DNA of 46,726 bases from the IMG/VR virus record IMGVR_UViG_3300024432_000021, positions 1 to 46,726 of that record, one strand, 5' to 3'. Position numbers and translations under genes: made by a program. Position 1 is the first letter of the stretch. Every line of letters begins with the position of its first letter. Source of the stretch: a virus. Shown piece after piece: positions 1-8,870 of this stretch. A model generated the notes under the pieces. The model saw nothing but the letters and a program-made list of their open reading frames with translations, did no database searches and was not told the DNA's origin.

Positions 1-1455
1 GGCCCCGCCATCGCTATCTTCGGCAAGCTGTTCAAGCCCAAATGGAAAAAGCTCGCCGAGGAATCCGCAAAGATTTTCGGCAAGGCTCTGAGTGAAGGGC
101 TCGCCAAAGAAGTGCTCAAGGCTGCCAAGACACTGGGCTCTGTTGAGAATGCCTATGCGGCGAAGATCGGCGATATCGTTTCCGAAGTTGGCGTTAATGC
201 AGAGAATGTTGGACAGATACTAAAAAACTTCCACAATTTGATCGGCATGGTAGAAAACGGAACGTTCGATTGGGCCGAGGCTGTTAAGCAGGTTGATAAA
301 GCCTTCGGACCGCTCGTGGACCATTTGCAAACGATGGGGATGGAGGGGAATTTTCAGATTGGCGAGATGATCAACCGCATGCGCGAGCTCGGCCTGGTTA
401 CTGAGGAGGTCCAGAAATACATCAAAAACACGGCCAACGAATTTCTCTCGACCATGGCTCCTGCCTATAAATACATTTCCAGCCTTACCGATATGACGGC
501 ACAAGAGGCGATTGCTTTTTCGGGGACGATTGTTGCTGGGTTCGCAGCCGCAGCCGCAGCGACGGGCAGCTTAATCCAAGCCGTCCAGATGCTCGGTGAT
601 TCATTCCGTGATGCGTTCAAAACGATTATGGATGCAATAGGTCCAGACGGCGAGAAAATCATTGGGCCTATTGCGCACATCTATAATTTCATCAAGGAAA
701 ACGAAGAAGTACTTGGGGCCTTTGCCGCCATCGCCGATGGCCTGGAACTCATGGCGAGGATGGGCATACTAACGGAGGAGAGCCTTTCTGCGATGGGCGA
801 GGCCGCACACGCGACTTTCAACAGAGTCTTAACTGACACGGGCAATTTGGAGATGGCGATCCGGGCGACATGGCCGGAGCTTGTGACGCTCTATGACTGG
901 TACAAGCAATTCGGTATGGATGTTCCCGATTGGTTGCAGAAAGCGATCGATAAGGGTCAGGAGATGGGCCATTCCATGGATATTCCCGATACGACCCTCC
1001 AGGTTATGGAAACCATCAGGGACGTTCTAATAGCCATTGCTACAAATGCGGGCATCGCGGCAACAGAGTGGGGTGGACTCAACAAAGCTATGGCGGGCAC
1101 CCCGAGTGCGCCGGGACCAGGAGCACCGCATCCAGGGAAGGGTGGTGGCCCAGATAAGTGGCAGCATGGTACTCCCGAAGGGGGTGTGCTCTATAGGCGG
1201 CGCAGTCTCATCGAGGTAGCCGAGAGCCGGCCTGAGCGCGTGTGGGTGCAACCGCAAGGGACATCGGTAGGCGGAGGGCGTGGTGGTGACGTCTCGATCG
1301 TCAACAACTTCGACTTCAGCGAATCGATCTTTGATGCCTCGGGTGAGGACGAGCTCGCCAAAAAGATCTCTGGAGCGGTGGGGATCTCCGTTCGGGACAA
1401 TCTCGGCGGTGCAGCCGACCGAGCCAAGGAAGGTATCAACCGATTGGGGGGCTAG
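1..1455 (+). CDS. Phage tail tape-measure protein, C-terminal part (5' end outside window)
   Basis: The reading frame is open from base 1 and ends at TAG 1453-1455; it has no start inside the window, so this is the C-terminal ~484 residues of a longer protein. It is rich in amphipathic helix with a Gly/Ala/Pro-rich stretch near residues 360-390 of this fragment, then a compact tail with the run GGVLYRRR and ending KEGINRLGG. That pattern (long helical body, glycine-rich linker, small C-terminal domain) is typical of siphovirus tape-measure proteins, which set tail length inside the tube and leave through it at infection. Its position directly before tail-tip and adhesin genes fits. The 3' end is partly duplicated downstream (1971-1997). 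Family assignment rests on architecture and position rather than a diagnostic motif. Confidence 0.75.
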   Translation, partial: GPAIAIFGKLFKPKWKKLAEESAKIFGKALSEGLAKEVLKAAKTLGSVENAYAAKIGDIVSEVGVNAENVGQILKNFHNLIGMVENGTFDWAEAVKQVDKAFGPLVDHLQTMGMEGNFQIGEMINRMRELGLVTEEVQKYIKNTANEFLSTMAPAYKYISSLTDMTAQEAIAFSGTIVAGFAAAAAATGSLIQAVQMLGDSFRDAFKTIMDAIGPDGEKIIGPIAHIYNFIKENEEVLGAFAAIADGLELMARMGILTEESLSAMGEAAHATFNRVLTDTGNLEMAIRATWPELVTLYDWYKQFGMDVPDWLQKAIDKGQEMGHSMDIPDTTLQVMETIRDVLIAIATNAGIAATEWGGLNKAMAGTPSAPGPGAPHPGKGGGPDKWQHGTPEGGVLYRRRSLIEVAESRPERVWVQPQGTSVGGGRGGDVSIVNNFDFSESIFDASGEDELAKKISGAVGISVRDNLGGAADRAKEGINRLGG

Positions 1456-1458
1456 GCG

Positions 1459-1968
1459 ATGGGAATGAATATCGGTCATTGGACGCCGGAGACGATGAGA
1501 CGAGTGTTGACGAAAGAGCCTAAAGCCAACCCACACGAAGGCGCAAATTTCCCATGGCTAAGTTTAGACTTCCCGCATGATGTGGCGAAGCAAGCGCTCA
1601 TGAGCGGGATTCTCCCAGAAGGCTATACGGAAAACGCTTTTTGCAATGGGATATTCTCCTGGGTTTCAGATGGAGCGACAGAGGGAAGTGTTGCGTGGCG
1701 ATTCTATTTGAAACACTTTGGTCATGGTGATGAGAAGGATCCCGGATCCGCAGATCCTAGTGTGGTTGTAATAAGTGAACGTCTCGGAGCCAACAAATTT
1801 CACCGCGTCACTGCGAAAACAACCCAATGGGATTGGACGCCTCCTGCAAATCCTCGAGAACCTGGGAACAAAATTCAGATTATCGTTGAACGTGTTGCGG
1901 GACACGAAGATGATGATTATGAAGCCGATGCGATGCTGGTTGGTTTCAAACTCAAAGAATACGAGTGA
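1459..1968 (+). CDS. Tail protein, paralog A of a tandem pair (distal-tail/tip protein of unknown role)
   Basis: 169 aa, starting 3 nt after the tape-measure stop. It is clearly homologous along its length to the 162-aa protein at 2549-3037: both begin MG..IG.W, share an NFPW block near residue 30, an F.WV.D.ATEG block near residue 70, and end V..HE.DDY..DA.LVGF. The starts align at this ATG rather than the ATG two codons later, which decides the start; a G-run lies about 8 nt upstream. Soluble, acidic, beta-rich by eye, no signal peptide. Between tape measure and adhesins one expects distal-tail or hub proteins, or small carbohydrate-binding decorations. I do not recognise the family. The pair probably arose by tandem duplication. 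Confidence 0.75.
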   Translation: MGMNIGHWTPETMRRVLTKEPKANPHEGANFPWLSLDFPHDVAKQALMSGILPEGYTENAFCNGIFSWVSDGATEGSVAWRFYLKHFGHGDEKDPGSADPSVVVISERLGANKFHRVTAKTTQWDWTPPANPREPGNKIQIIVERVAGHEDDDYEADAMLVGFKLKEYE

Positions 1969-1970
1969 AT

Positions 1971-1997
1971 AAGGAAGGGATCAACCGGTTGGGCTAA
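1971..1997 (+). repeat. Relic of the tape-measure 3' end (partial duplication of 1426-1455)
   Basis: These bases read in frame as KEGINRLG followed by TAA, the same residues that end the tape-measure protein (KEGINRLGG, TAG) at 1426-1455. The two copies differ at only a few bases plus a short deletion in the G-run. The copy follows paralog A directly, so the ancestral duplication unit was the tape-measure end plus the small tail gene. The second gene copy is now separated from its relic by an inverted secreted gene. Confidence 0.85.
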
Positions 1998-2007
1998 CGT
2001 GATGACA

Positions 2008-2472
2008 TTACTTCTGCTTTGCCTTCTCCAAAATGATGTCCCGGTTTTCGCGGATCCATTCTTCCATCTTCCAAGCAATGCCGCTGGTCGCTTGGCCGCC
2101 GACACCCGCTGCGTGAAACCCCTTTGTGAATTCATCTACGGAGAGGATAGCTTTAGCTCCGGTCTTGAGTTGATCTGGAGTCCATGCATAGCCTGCAGTG
2201 ACATAGGTGGTCTCGCCGGGTTTCGATACATGTTCCGTTCCCAGGTACTCAACTACTACATGTGCCGCACCCCTGGTTTTTGTCAGCAAGAGAGACTTCT
2301 TTTTCTTGCCGCGTTTACCGAGTTCCCTGCAAACATATTCGGCAACGTCATCCTTAAACCCGGCCTGCAAATCCGCAGAGAAGCAATACACCTTCACGAG
2401 TTCGGGTTTCTCATCGGCTGCAAACACCGGCAAGCAAAGGGAAAACGCGATAAGGAACGTTGTGATTCTCAT
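2008..2472 (-). CDS. Secreted protein of unknown function (moron between tail genes)
   Basis: 154 aa on the strand opposite to the whole tail operon. Residues 1-18 form a signal peptide with a hydrophobic core ending VFA followed by ADEKPE, so the mature ~136-residue protein should be periplasmic or secreted. Two cysteines sit in the first third (VYCFSA and YVCRE) and a basic KRGKKKK patch near residue 55. A clear Shine-Dalgarno (GGGAGG on the minus strand) precedes the ATG, and a candidate promoter lies 31-59 nt upstream. Opposite strand, own promoter and insertion between two paralogous tail genes are the marks of a moron, usually expressed in the lysogen. The family is not recognised; host fitness or superinfection exclusion are possibilities only. 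Confidence 0.75.
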   Translation of the reverse strand: MRITTFLIAFSLCLPVFAADEKPELVKVYCFSADLQAGFKDDVAEYVCRELGKRGKKKKSLLLTKTRGAAHVVVEYLGTEHVSKPGETTYVTAGYAWTPDQLKTGAKAILSVDEFTKGFHAAGVGGQATSGIAWKMEEWIRENRDIILEKAKQK

Positions 2473-2502
2473 GGATTCCTCCCTGGGGGCTGGCCTACTA
2501 AT

Positions 2503-2531
2503 AATCTACCATGGGACGGGCTGGAGTTCAA
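2503..2531 (-). promoter_or_regulatory. Candidate sigma70-type promoter for the minus-strand moron
   Basis: On the minus strand TTGAAC (2531-2526) and TAGATT (2508-2503) are separated by exactly 17 nt, each matching 4 of 6 consensus positions. The predicted transcript would have a leader of about 25 nt containing the Shine-Dalgarno of the gene at 2472. Confidence 0.45.
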
Positions 2532-2548
2532 AATTTTAGGAGGCTGAT

Positions 2549-3037
2549 ATGGGTGTGCTGATCGGCTACTGGGATATCGACGCACTGAAGCGTAAGAGCA
2601 CTGGTGCTCCGGGCGTGAAGCCTTGGGGCGGCACCAACTTCCCATGGGTGGGGTACGCCTTCGATAAAGCTGCTATCGAGAGCGTTTATGGTCACGGTAT
2701 CGTTCCTGAGTCGCCGAGCTACAACGAGGGCGGCAACGTCAAAGGCCGTTTCTATTGGGTGACGGATGATGCTACCGAAGGCACGACGCGTTGGCGCGTG
2801 GAAGTGCGAGGTGTTGCACACAACGAGGTCTGGGATGGTGAGTTCAGCGATTCCGGCGACGTGGACAGCATACGCATCGCGGGGGATAAGCAGCACATTG
2901 CCGAGGTAACGCTGAGCGCTCCGTCTCTCGCACCGGGTGATAAGCTAATCGTCAAGGTCTCTCGCGTGGCGAACCACGAGAACGATGACTATGACGACGA
3001 CGCCTGGCTGGTGGGCTTTGGGTTGGTGGCCGTATGA
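2549..3037 (+). CDS. Tail protein, paralog B of a tandem pair
   Basis: 162 aa; homologous to the 169-aa protein at 1459-1968 from the first residues (MG.LIGYW) to the C-terminus (V.NHENDDYDDDAWLVGF). A TAGGAGG Shine-Dalgarno lies 6 nt before the ATG. It overlaps the next adhesin gene by 4 nt (ATGA), so it is translationally linked to the tail-tip genes, whereas paralog A is coupled to the tape measure. The conserved NFPW, DATEG and HENDDY blocks probably mark the shared fold; the middle third differs most, which would fit different partners or ligands. Function unknown; a structural tail protein by position. Confidence 0.75.
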   Translation: MGVLIGYWDIDALKRKSTGAPGVKPWGGTNFPWVGYAFDKAAIESVYGHGIVPESPSYNEGGNVKGRFYWVTDDATEGTTRWRVEVRGVAHNEVWDGEFSDSGDVDSIRIAGDKQHIAEVTLSAPSLAPGDKLIVKVSRVANHENDDYDDDAWLVGFGLVAV

Positions 3038-5031
3038 TTGATCTCGGCAGCTCGAATGCGAATGATGTCCATATTGGCTTTGGAGATCTCGCGTACCTCA
3101 ACGAGCTGATTGCATTCTCCGTTCTGGTGAGATTCCGTCTTAAGGCAAATGACGATCAAGGCAATAGGGTTTGCTTGTGCGGAAACTTGGGCACCACTTC
3201 TGGGTGGGTGATCCGTTTTGTGTTTTCTGCAGGTAATGAGTGGGCGATCAACTTTGTTTGGGGAGGGGAGGGCGGCTTTACCACGATCGGTCCATTACCA
3301 GTGCTCACGGCTGGGGAGTGGCACACATTCGGGATGGTCTTTTCCGGTTCGGGTACACATTGGGCGGGATACATCGACGAGAATAGCAGCGTTGGTGGAG
3401 GAGCCGCTCGTATCATGGCTGACTCTGATGAGGCGTTTGCTATCGGGGCCGAATATGATGGTGACGCCAACAATTATGGTGGTTCTTGGGACATCGATCA
3501 TTTGATTATCTATCCCGAGGTTGCGCTTGCAGAAGCTGATTATGAAGCCTTCCGTGCTGGCATGATGTCTCGACCGGGGGACGCAAAATTTTGGTGGACC
3601 GGACAATATACCCCAGGACGAAATGAAATCGATCAAATAATTGGCGCCCATCGAAATGGAGTACCAGTACAAACTGAAGAAGCAGGTTATCGGTGGCATT
3701 GGCCACTCGTTGGCATCTATAAGGTTGCCTTTTCGGGCGAAGCCTCAGACCCAGGCGGGACTGAAGAAGGTCTCATGGCGACATCGATGTACGAGGAGCT
3801 CACCGGTCGCGGCCGCGTCTACTTCTGCTACGAGCTCGACCTACCGGACGATACAAAGATTCGGGCCTCCATCAAATCGTTGCCGACTGAAGTGGGCCTA
3901 TACGGGAACATTCTCGAGAACATCAGCGACATCACTGTCGGCGGGTCAGTCGAACCAAGCTATTCGCTGAGGAAGGTAACGGCGAATGTCAAGTTATTGG
4001 ACAAAGGTCGGGTCCTTGCAAAACGTTTCACGGGTGAGTTCGAGAATCTAATCGAGGGCTCGGCCTGTCGAATCCGGCTTATATCCCCACACGTGCCAGC
4101 AGCGGATTGGTTCACCTGTTTCGAGGGTGTGTTTGAACGCTGGGAGGGGAGAGACCTGCTTCCCTACATGACGCACTTCCTTGGGATAAACGATAAGCCA
4201 TTGGAGGGGGGGGCAAGCCTGGGTGTGATTAGCGACGACGTCTTTCCCGACTGCGCGTCTTATGATGATGTGGGCAGCGAGATTCCGGCTATCTATGGAA
4301 TTTATGATGAAGCGTTCGGTGCGAAGACGGCCATGCGGATAAGTGAAACCGAGTTCCTCGCATCGGCGGGTTTTTTGTCAGAGGTCACCGAGGTATTCGT
4401 CGACGGTGAGTTGAATGAGGCCTGGACACAACAAAACATCGAGCGCTCTGGACGGAACTTTACGGAGGTCCTGTTCGACGAAGACCCAGGAGTAGGTGTT
4501 GATGTAACGTTCAATTGCGCCGGGATCGAGAAATTCGGGGACGGCAGCGGCTCCCCGCTCACAAACTCGGCCGAGCAACTTCTGCACATGATCGTCAATT
4601 GGTACTTCGGAAAGTACGAGCGCGGTTCGTGGTACAGCGCCAGTGAGATCGGCGCGCCGATCAACACGGGTCACTTCGCGCAGGTCGCGGAGTTCATGCG
4701 GCAATTCGGCTGGACGTCCAAGAAGACCCTCACGAAGTCGATGACCGGGTACCAGCTCTGTAACGGATGGTCAGCTAGCTGGCGGATACCGATATACTGG
4801 GGCTTCGACGGAAAGCTCGCGGTGCGAGCAAATAGATTCTACGTGCAACGAGGAACTCAACCACAGATCGATGAGTCGGACGCGCGATCAATTCTTGAGA
4901 CACCGCACGCCACTAGCAAACTGCGTGATGAGGTGGTCTTCGTCGATGCTTTTTCAAACGAGACCAAGGTGAAGGACGTTCTTCGCGGACACAACGTCGT
5001 TGAGACAATTTCTAACTCGTGGATTATTTAA
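3034..5031 (+). CDS. Large tail-tip/adhesin protein with N-terminal LamG-like (concanavalin-fold) domain
   Basis: 665 aa, overlapping paralog B by 4 nt. Residues ~1-190 read as a LamG/concanavalin-A-like jelly roll: alternating beta segments, G.WHTFGMVFSG near residue 90, a Y.D..SVG strand, and a terminal strand DIDHLIIYPEVALAEADYEAFRAG, the usual end of such domains. A linker with FWWTGQYTPG follows, then a ~430-residue region (from about 235) resembling phage tail-tip modules, with no motif I can name. The same layout (LamG, short aromatic/Gly linker, tail module) recurs in the next gene. Likely a receptor- or polysaccharide-binding component of the tail tip; LamG domains commonly bind glycans. 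No signal peptide, as expected for a virion protein. Confidence 0.65.
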   Translation: MIDLGSSNANDVHIGFGDLAYLNELIAFSVLVRFRLKANDDQGNRVCLCGNLGTTSGWVIRFVFSAGNEWAINFVWGGEGGFTTIGPLPVLTAGEWHTFGMVFSGSGTHWAGYIDENSSVGGGAARIMADSDEAFAIGAEYDGDANNYGGSWDIDHLIIYPEVALAEADYEAFRAGMMSRPGDAKFWWTGQYTPGRNEIDQIIGAHRNGVPVQTEEAGYRWHWPLVGIYKVAFSGEASDPGGTEEGLMATSMYEELTGRGRVYFCYELDLPDDTKIRASIKSLPTEVGLYGNILENISDITVGGSVEPSYSLRKVTANVKLLDKGRVLAKRFTGEFENLIEGSACRIRLISPHVPAADWFTCFEGVFERWEGRDLLPYMTHFLGINDKPLEGGASLGVISDDVFPDCASYDDVGSEIPAIYGIYDEAFGAKTAMRISETEFLASAGFLSEVTEVFVDGELNEAWTQQNIERSGRNFTEVLFDEDPGVGVDVTFNCAGIEKFGDGSGSPLTNSAEQLLHMIVNWYFGKYERGSWYSASEIGAPINTGHFAQVAEFMRQFGWTSKKTLTKSMTGYQLCNGWSASWRIPIYWGFDGKLAVRANRFYVQRGTQPQIDESDARSILETPHATSKLRDEVVFVDAFSNETKVKDVLRGHNVVETISNSWII

Positions 5032-7278
5032 ATGCTAGATTTTACAAATAACGACACGGCAGATCCCGTAGGAGATCAACAGCTTCGCATTCCAAATCGC
5101 AAGCTGCTCACGACTTCATACAGCATAGCGATATGGTTGAGACGTGTGCGTGCTATCGCTGCTCATATCTTTGCTGAATACAGTCAGCCGACTAATGAGG
5201 GCTGGCTCCTTTGGATACATGGAGCTGGTCAATTGTGCATGCGACATCACGACGGGACTGGTCTTACAGATAGTGGTTTGTCAAATGTTCTAAATATTGA
5301 CACTCTCTATCTTATGGTCTTCACGTGGGATGGAACCGACTATCAATGGTGGCTAGACAATGGTGTAGCATCAGGCAATGGTGCATTCGTAAGACAGATC
5401 CAAAATTCCAATTTGGAAATGATCCTCGGGGCTAACGTCGGCGCACAAGCGTTCCCTGGTATGATGGGCCATCCCTTGCTTTGGCCTGACGTTGTACTAG
5501 CGCAATCCAATGTGCAGACCTTGTTTGCTGGCGTCGAGATTCCATATATAGAGGACGTAAGATATTGGCACCGCGGCCTCGCGATTCCTGGGCTCGAGGA
5601 ATATGAGCAGGAGGTTCCCACTCAAAACGGAAACATCTGGCTAAAAGAACTTGAGCCTCCTGACAACTATTACACCAGTGTTGAAATACCGAGAGAGGGG
5701 GGCGCAGACCCCGACAAGCTTGCTTTGGTCGCGCAAGAGCTTCAACGTGATCGAAACGCGAAGCGCGGACATATGGTCACCGTACCTCTCGCGTGGCTCG
5801 GTCGGGAGATCATTGATGACGTACAGCTCATCAGCGCATCCGGCCTCGAGCCGACCGGTGACGGCTTTGGGATGAGTGACCTCGCGCTCCCACGATTGCA
5901 ACGTATCATGGGGATGAAGCTCTCCCCGACGAATCGAAAGGTCGGGCTCACGATGCGGGACATGCATCACGCGGTCATGCTCTACGACCAACTTGTTCTC
6001 CCCTACAAGATTAGTACGGAACGATTCGGAGCGTTTGAGCTCTACCCCGCAGGAGCCAGCAAGGCTACCACACGCGCTAGCAAGGTCTACGTCCATCAGA
6101 TAGGAACACTTGTGACACGTCTCAGTAATGATGTAGAACCCATCACACGGGAGGGCGAACTTATCGAGACCGAGAGAACGAACGAGTTCAAGAATCCTTC
6201 TTTCGTGGCTGGTGTGGATACAGACTGGACGCCTCTTAATGAAGGCGTTAATGGGAGCGATGTCGCAGACGACACGGTCGACCTATTGTTCGAGAGTGGC
6301 ATCTCGACCAAGAGTTGCAAAATCAAGGCGGGCTCACCGCTCGGAGGTGCTCCGGTTGGAATCGAGCAGGACATCACGCTCGCTGCTACCGCACCTTCCG
6401 CAGATGTCCCCCGAATAATCAGTATCGACAAAAAGGACGACTCAGGCTATCCGCTCTCAATAAAGATCCAACGTGATTCAGACAATTGGTATCGCACGAG
6501 TCTCAGCGCCGACAACTGGGGCGCGCCCGAAACCTACCTGGACCTTCCGGTCGACCGAGACATGACCCGGTATCTCGACATAGCACCGATTCTCCCAGGT
6601 GTTCATGCTGGCATCGTCTACACGGTTGGCCTTTACGCCAAGGCGAGCGCCGGACAGATCAACCACCTCTATCACGTGCAATGGGAGAAAGGTAAGTACG
6701 CAACGAGTCGAATGGTTTCAGGTGGCGGGGCGACTTATACGCGCACGCCGAGCATCGTTCGGATCTCCAATTATCTTGGTGCCCGCACCGTTTACAAACC
6801 TCGGGGCTCGATATATCTTCGTGTGGTACCTGAGTGGGCGCCCGCCGAGCGTGATTTTGATGCCAATCTTTTATACGTCTATCACTCCGCTGCCAACTAT
6901 TTTCGCGTGTACTACGATCATGGAAGCGGTGAGTTGCGAGCCCACTGGTACGATGGCTCAAATCACTATTCGGTGATCGATTCGGCAGACGTGGCGTGGA
7001 GTGCATACGATGAACTCAAGATCGGATTTCGGTGGATGAGCGCCGGAGACTTAGAGGCTACCGCTCCGGAATTTCAATTGTTCGCTGACTTCGGCGCAGG
7101 ATGGGTGACGGGTACCAAGGGGACTCTTTCAGCATGGCTTGATGAGTCCGATGCGAGCTACATTCAGATCGGCGCCAAGGGCGACACGCCCATAACGACC
7201 GCCGCCGATGCCTACATCAAGTACCTGAAGTCGATTCCGGAGCCGCTGTTGCTCGACTATTTCAAGGCTTTGCCATGA
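5032..7278 (+). CDS. Large tail-tip/adhesin protein with LamG-like and further beta-rich modules
   Basis: 748 aa; the ATG follows the previous stop with no gap. Residues ~1-180 form a LamG-like domain (SIAIWLRR near 30, FTWDGTDYQWWLDNG near 100, then LWPDVVLAQSNVQTLFAG), followed by a linker with YWHRGLAIPG analogous to the upstream protein. Residues ~200-370 form a tail module; residues ~390-560 look like a second jelly roll, and ~570-740 another LamG-type domain (SIYLRVVPEWAP, YFRVYYDHGSGELRAHWYDG, DELKIGFRW). The chain therefore carries two or three potential glycan-binding units, consistent with host recognition at the tail tip. It ends 4 nt into the next gene (ATGA). Confidence 0.65.
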   Translation: MLDFTNNDTADPVGDQQLRIPNRKLLTTSYSIAIWLRRVRAIAAHIFAEYSQPTNEGWLLWIHGAGQLCMRHHDGTGLTDSGLSNVLNIDTLYLMVFTWDGTDYQWWLDNGVASGNGAFVRQIQNSNLEMILGANVGAQAFPGMMGHPLLWPDVVLAQSNVQTLFAGVEIPYIEDVRYWHRGLAIPGLEEYEQEVPTQNGNIWLKELEPPDNYYTSVEIPREGGADPDKLALVAQELQRDRNAKRGHMVTVPLAWLGREIIDDVQLISASGLEPTGDGFGMSDLALPRLQRIMGMKLSPTNRKVGLTMRDMHHAVMLYDQLVLPYKISTERFGAFELYPAGASKATTRASKVYVHQIGTLVTRLSNDVEPITREGELIETERTNEFKNPSFVAGVDTDWTPLNEGVNGSDVADDTVDLLFESGISTKSCKIKAGSPLGGAPVGIEQDITLAATAPSADVPRIISIDKKDDSGYPLSIKIQRDSDNWYRTSLSADNWGAPETYLDLPVDRDMTRYLDIAPILPGVHAGIVYTVGLYAKASAGQINHLYHVQWEKGKYATSRMVSGGGATYTRTPSIVRISNYLGARTVYKPRGSIYLRVVPEWAPAERDFDANLLYVYHSAANYFRVYYDHGSGELRAHWYDGSNHYSVIDSADVAWSAYDELKIGFRWMSAGDLEATAPEFQLFADFGAGWVTGTKGTLSAWLDESDASYIQIGAKGDTPITTAADAYIKYLKSIPEPLLLDYFKALP

Positions 7279-8501
7279 GTCTAATCTATCTAGCTGGTTA
7301 CGAAGCGGACGCTATCAGGCGGGCTGTATTGACCTCCTCGAGTGCGCATACCCTACATCCGGTCACTCGAGCCGGTAACGGTGATCAGTCGGCACCCTTC
7401 CGTTGGAACGCACCTGCGGCCAACGCTTGGCTCAAGGGAGATCTCAATTTCTTCGATAACGGAGGCTTCGAGGATGCCTGGGTAGAGAGCGATCGACCGC
7501 CTCATTGGACGCCGGATGATGGTGCTGGAACGCTCAATGAAGAGACAGGCATCAAAAACGAGGGGAGTGCGTCTCTCAACATCAATGGAGTGAAGGAAGG
7601 CTATCAGGATCGCATCGTCATCCCCGGTAAGAAATACAAGCTCGAGATTTCTATTCGTGGCGACGCTACAAACTATGCTTATGTGTATGTTCAAGACCTC
7701 AATACGCTGAAGTGGATGAAGGATGATGGAACGTTCCAGGCGGCTAAAACGTATACGGCTAGACAACAGCCTGCGGCCTTCGCCGATCTGACAAGAACAT
7801 TCACGATAGAAAAACCGACCGTTCGTCGATCGTACACTAGGCTGCGGTTCTTCTGTGCTTCTATTGATGCGGGGGATGCCTACTTCGATTCATTCGCTAT
7901 CTATCCTGAGGTGACTTTCGCTTCCGTTCATGCGCACAACATCCCGAATGCGGCGACATTCAGGCTCCAATATGATGCGACTGGCGCGTTCTCTGGCAGC
8001 GAGACGACCGCCGCAACCTTCACTGTTAGGCCGAGGGCTTTCTACGTCACCTTCACGGCGGCGCTTATCCGTTACTGGCGGCTCCTGTGTGTCGAGGAAA
8101 CCGGATTCACACCTTACGCCGGCGCGTGGTCCATGGGGCATTACAACACGTTGGGCCGGTTCTACCGTTGGGGATCTCAGACGGCGATCATGCAGCCACA
8201 GGTACGCGTCCATACACCGAGCGGTCGGCTGATCTCCAAGCGCAGGACAAGCGACCCGAGCCGCCGACTCACTCTGAGCTTCCGGGCGGTGGCGGAGGTG
8301 GAGCGCGATGAGATGTTGGAAGACATATTCGAGGCTGCGGACTGGGGAGATGAGCCGGTGATTATCGTTCCCTATAGCGATAAGGGAACCGTACTTCAGG
8401 CGCGGGTTGGAGAAGTGTTCGAGTATGAAACACATCCAAGGACTTGGGATTACACTGTCGTCCTGGTCGAAGATCCTTATCCGGTTGAGTTCAATTTTTG
8501 A
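7275..8501 (+). CDS. Tail protein with CBM-like jelly roll and C-terminal tail domain
   Basis: 408 aa. Residues ~60-215 resemble a carbohydrate-binding module of the CBM4/9 type: the segment FFDNGGFED opens it, GSASLNINGV follows, then beta strands ending with DAYFDSFAIYPE, a usual closing strand. Residues ~225-290 and the C-terminal ~120 residues (from RFYRWGSQTAI) are beta-rich and resemble phage tail-associated domains seen near tail-fibre modules. Third protein in a row with a predicted sugar-binding domain, suggesting a cell-surface polysaccharide receptor. Last gene before a strong terminator, so the late tail transcript ends here. Confidence 0.6.
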   Translation: MSLIYLAGYEADAIRRAVLTSSSAHTLHPVTRAGNGDQSAPFRWNAPAANAWLKGDLNFFDNGGFEDAWVESDRPPHWTPDDGAGTLNEETGIKNEGSASLNINGVKEGYQDRIVIPGKKYKLEISIRGDATNYAYVYVQDLNTLKWMKDDGTFQAAKTYTARQQPAAFADLTRTFTIEKPTVRRSYTRLRFFCASIDAGDAYFDSFAIYPEVTFASVHAHNIPNAATFRLQYDATGAFSGSETTAATFTVRPRAFYVTFTAALIRYWRLLCVEETGFTPYAGAWSMGHYNTLGRFYRWGSQTAIMQPQVRVHTPSGRLISKRRTSDPSRRLTLSFRAVAEVERDEMLEDIFEAADWGDEPVIIVPYSDKGTVLQARVGEVFEYETHPRTWDYTVVLVEDPYPVEFNF

Positions 8502-8583
8502 TTTGAAGGACGAAATGGTGGAGATTTATAGCATGAGGTAATTCGATCCGCTCGGGGGGTGGGACGCCACCTGTCCGAGCTTA

Positions 8584-8644
8584 GCCAAAGAAGAGGCCGT
8601 TCCCGTGTGACACGGCACCGACGGGGACGGCTTTTTTCTTTGGC
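8584..8644 (+). terminator. Strong intrinsic terminator at the end of the tail operon
   Basis: An 11-bp stem pairs 8596-8606 with 8621-8631 (one G-U pair), followed by six T at 8632-8637. A second, outer perfect pairing GCCAAAGAA (8584-8592) with TTCTTTGGC (8636-8644) makes the structure symmetrical, so it could stop transcription in either direction. A further hairpin without a T-run (8550-8555 with 8575-8580) lies just upstream. Confidence 0.85.
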
Positions 8645-8675
8645 GCATGGGCATTGTTGGCAGGGAGAGCAATAG

Positions 8676-8870
8676 ATGGAAATCGAGATGATCCAAGCGA
8701 TCGGAAATCTCGGAGCATTGCCCTTGCTCGGCTTTCTTTTGTGGCAAGCGATAAGGCTTCGCCGGAATGGTAACGGCAGGTTGGAAAAGGTCGAGCAAAA
8801 AGTCGACGGATTGGTTGTGAGTGTGGCCCGAATTGAGGGTCACTTAGGAGTCAAAAAGGAGGAAGGATGA
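8676..8870 (+). CDS. Small membrane protein with C-terminal coiled coil, lysis-associated
   Basis: 64 aa. One hydrophobic segment at residues ~8-24 (ALPLLGFLLWQAI), a basic stop-transfer RLRRNGNG, then a short amphipathic helix (RLEKVEQKVDGLVVSVARIEGHLG) with heptad-like spacing. This resembles XhlA-type and other holin-accessory proteins that sit next to holin genes. It overlaps the following holin-like gene by 4 nt (ATGA) and is the first gene after the tail terminator, so it probably opens the lysis cassette. Exact family not established. Confidence 0.6.
   Translation: MEIEMIQAIGNLGALPLLGFLLWQAIRLRRNGNGRLEKVEQKVDGLVVSVARIEGHLGVKKEEG

Noticed and set aside
3034-8501. Diversity-generating retroelement acting on the LamG adhesins
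   Set aside because: No reverse transcriptase and no template/variable repeat pair were found in the window.
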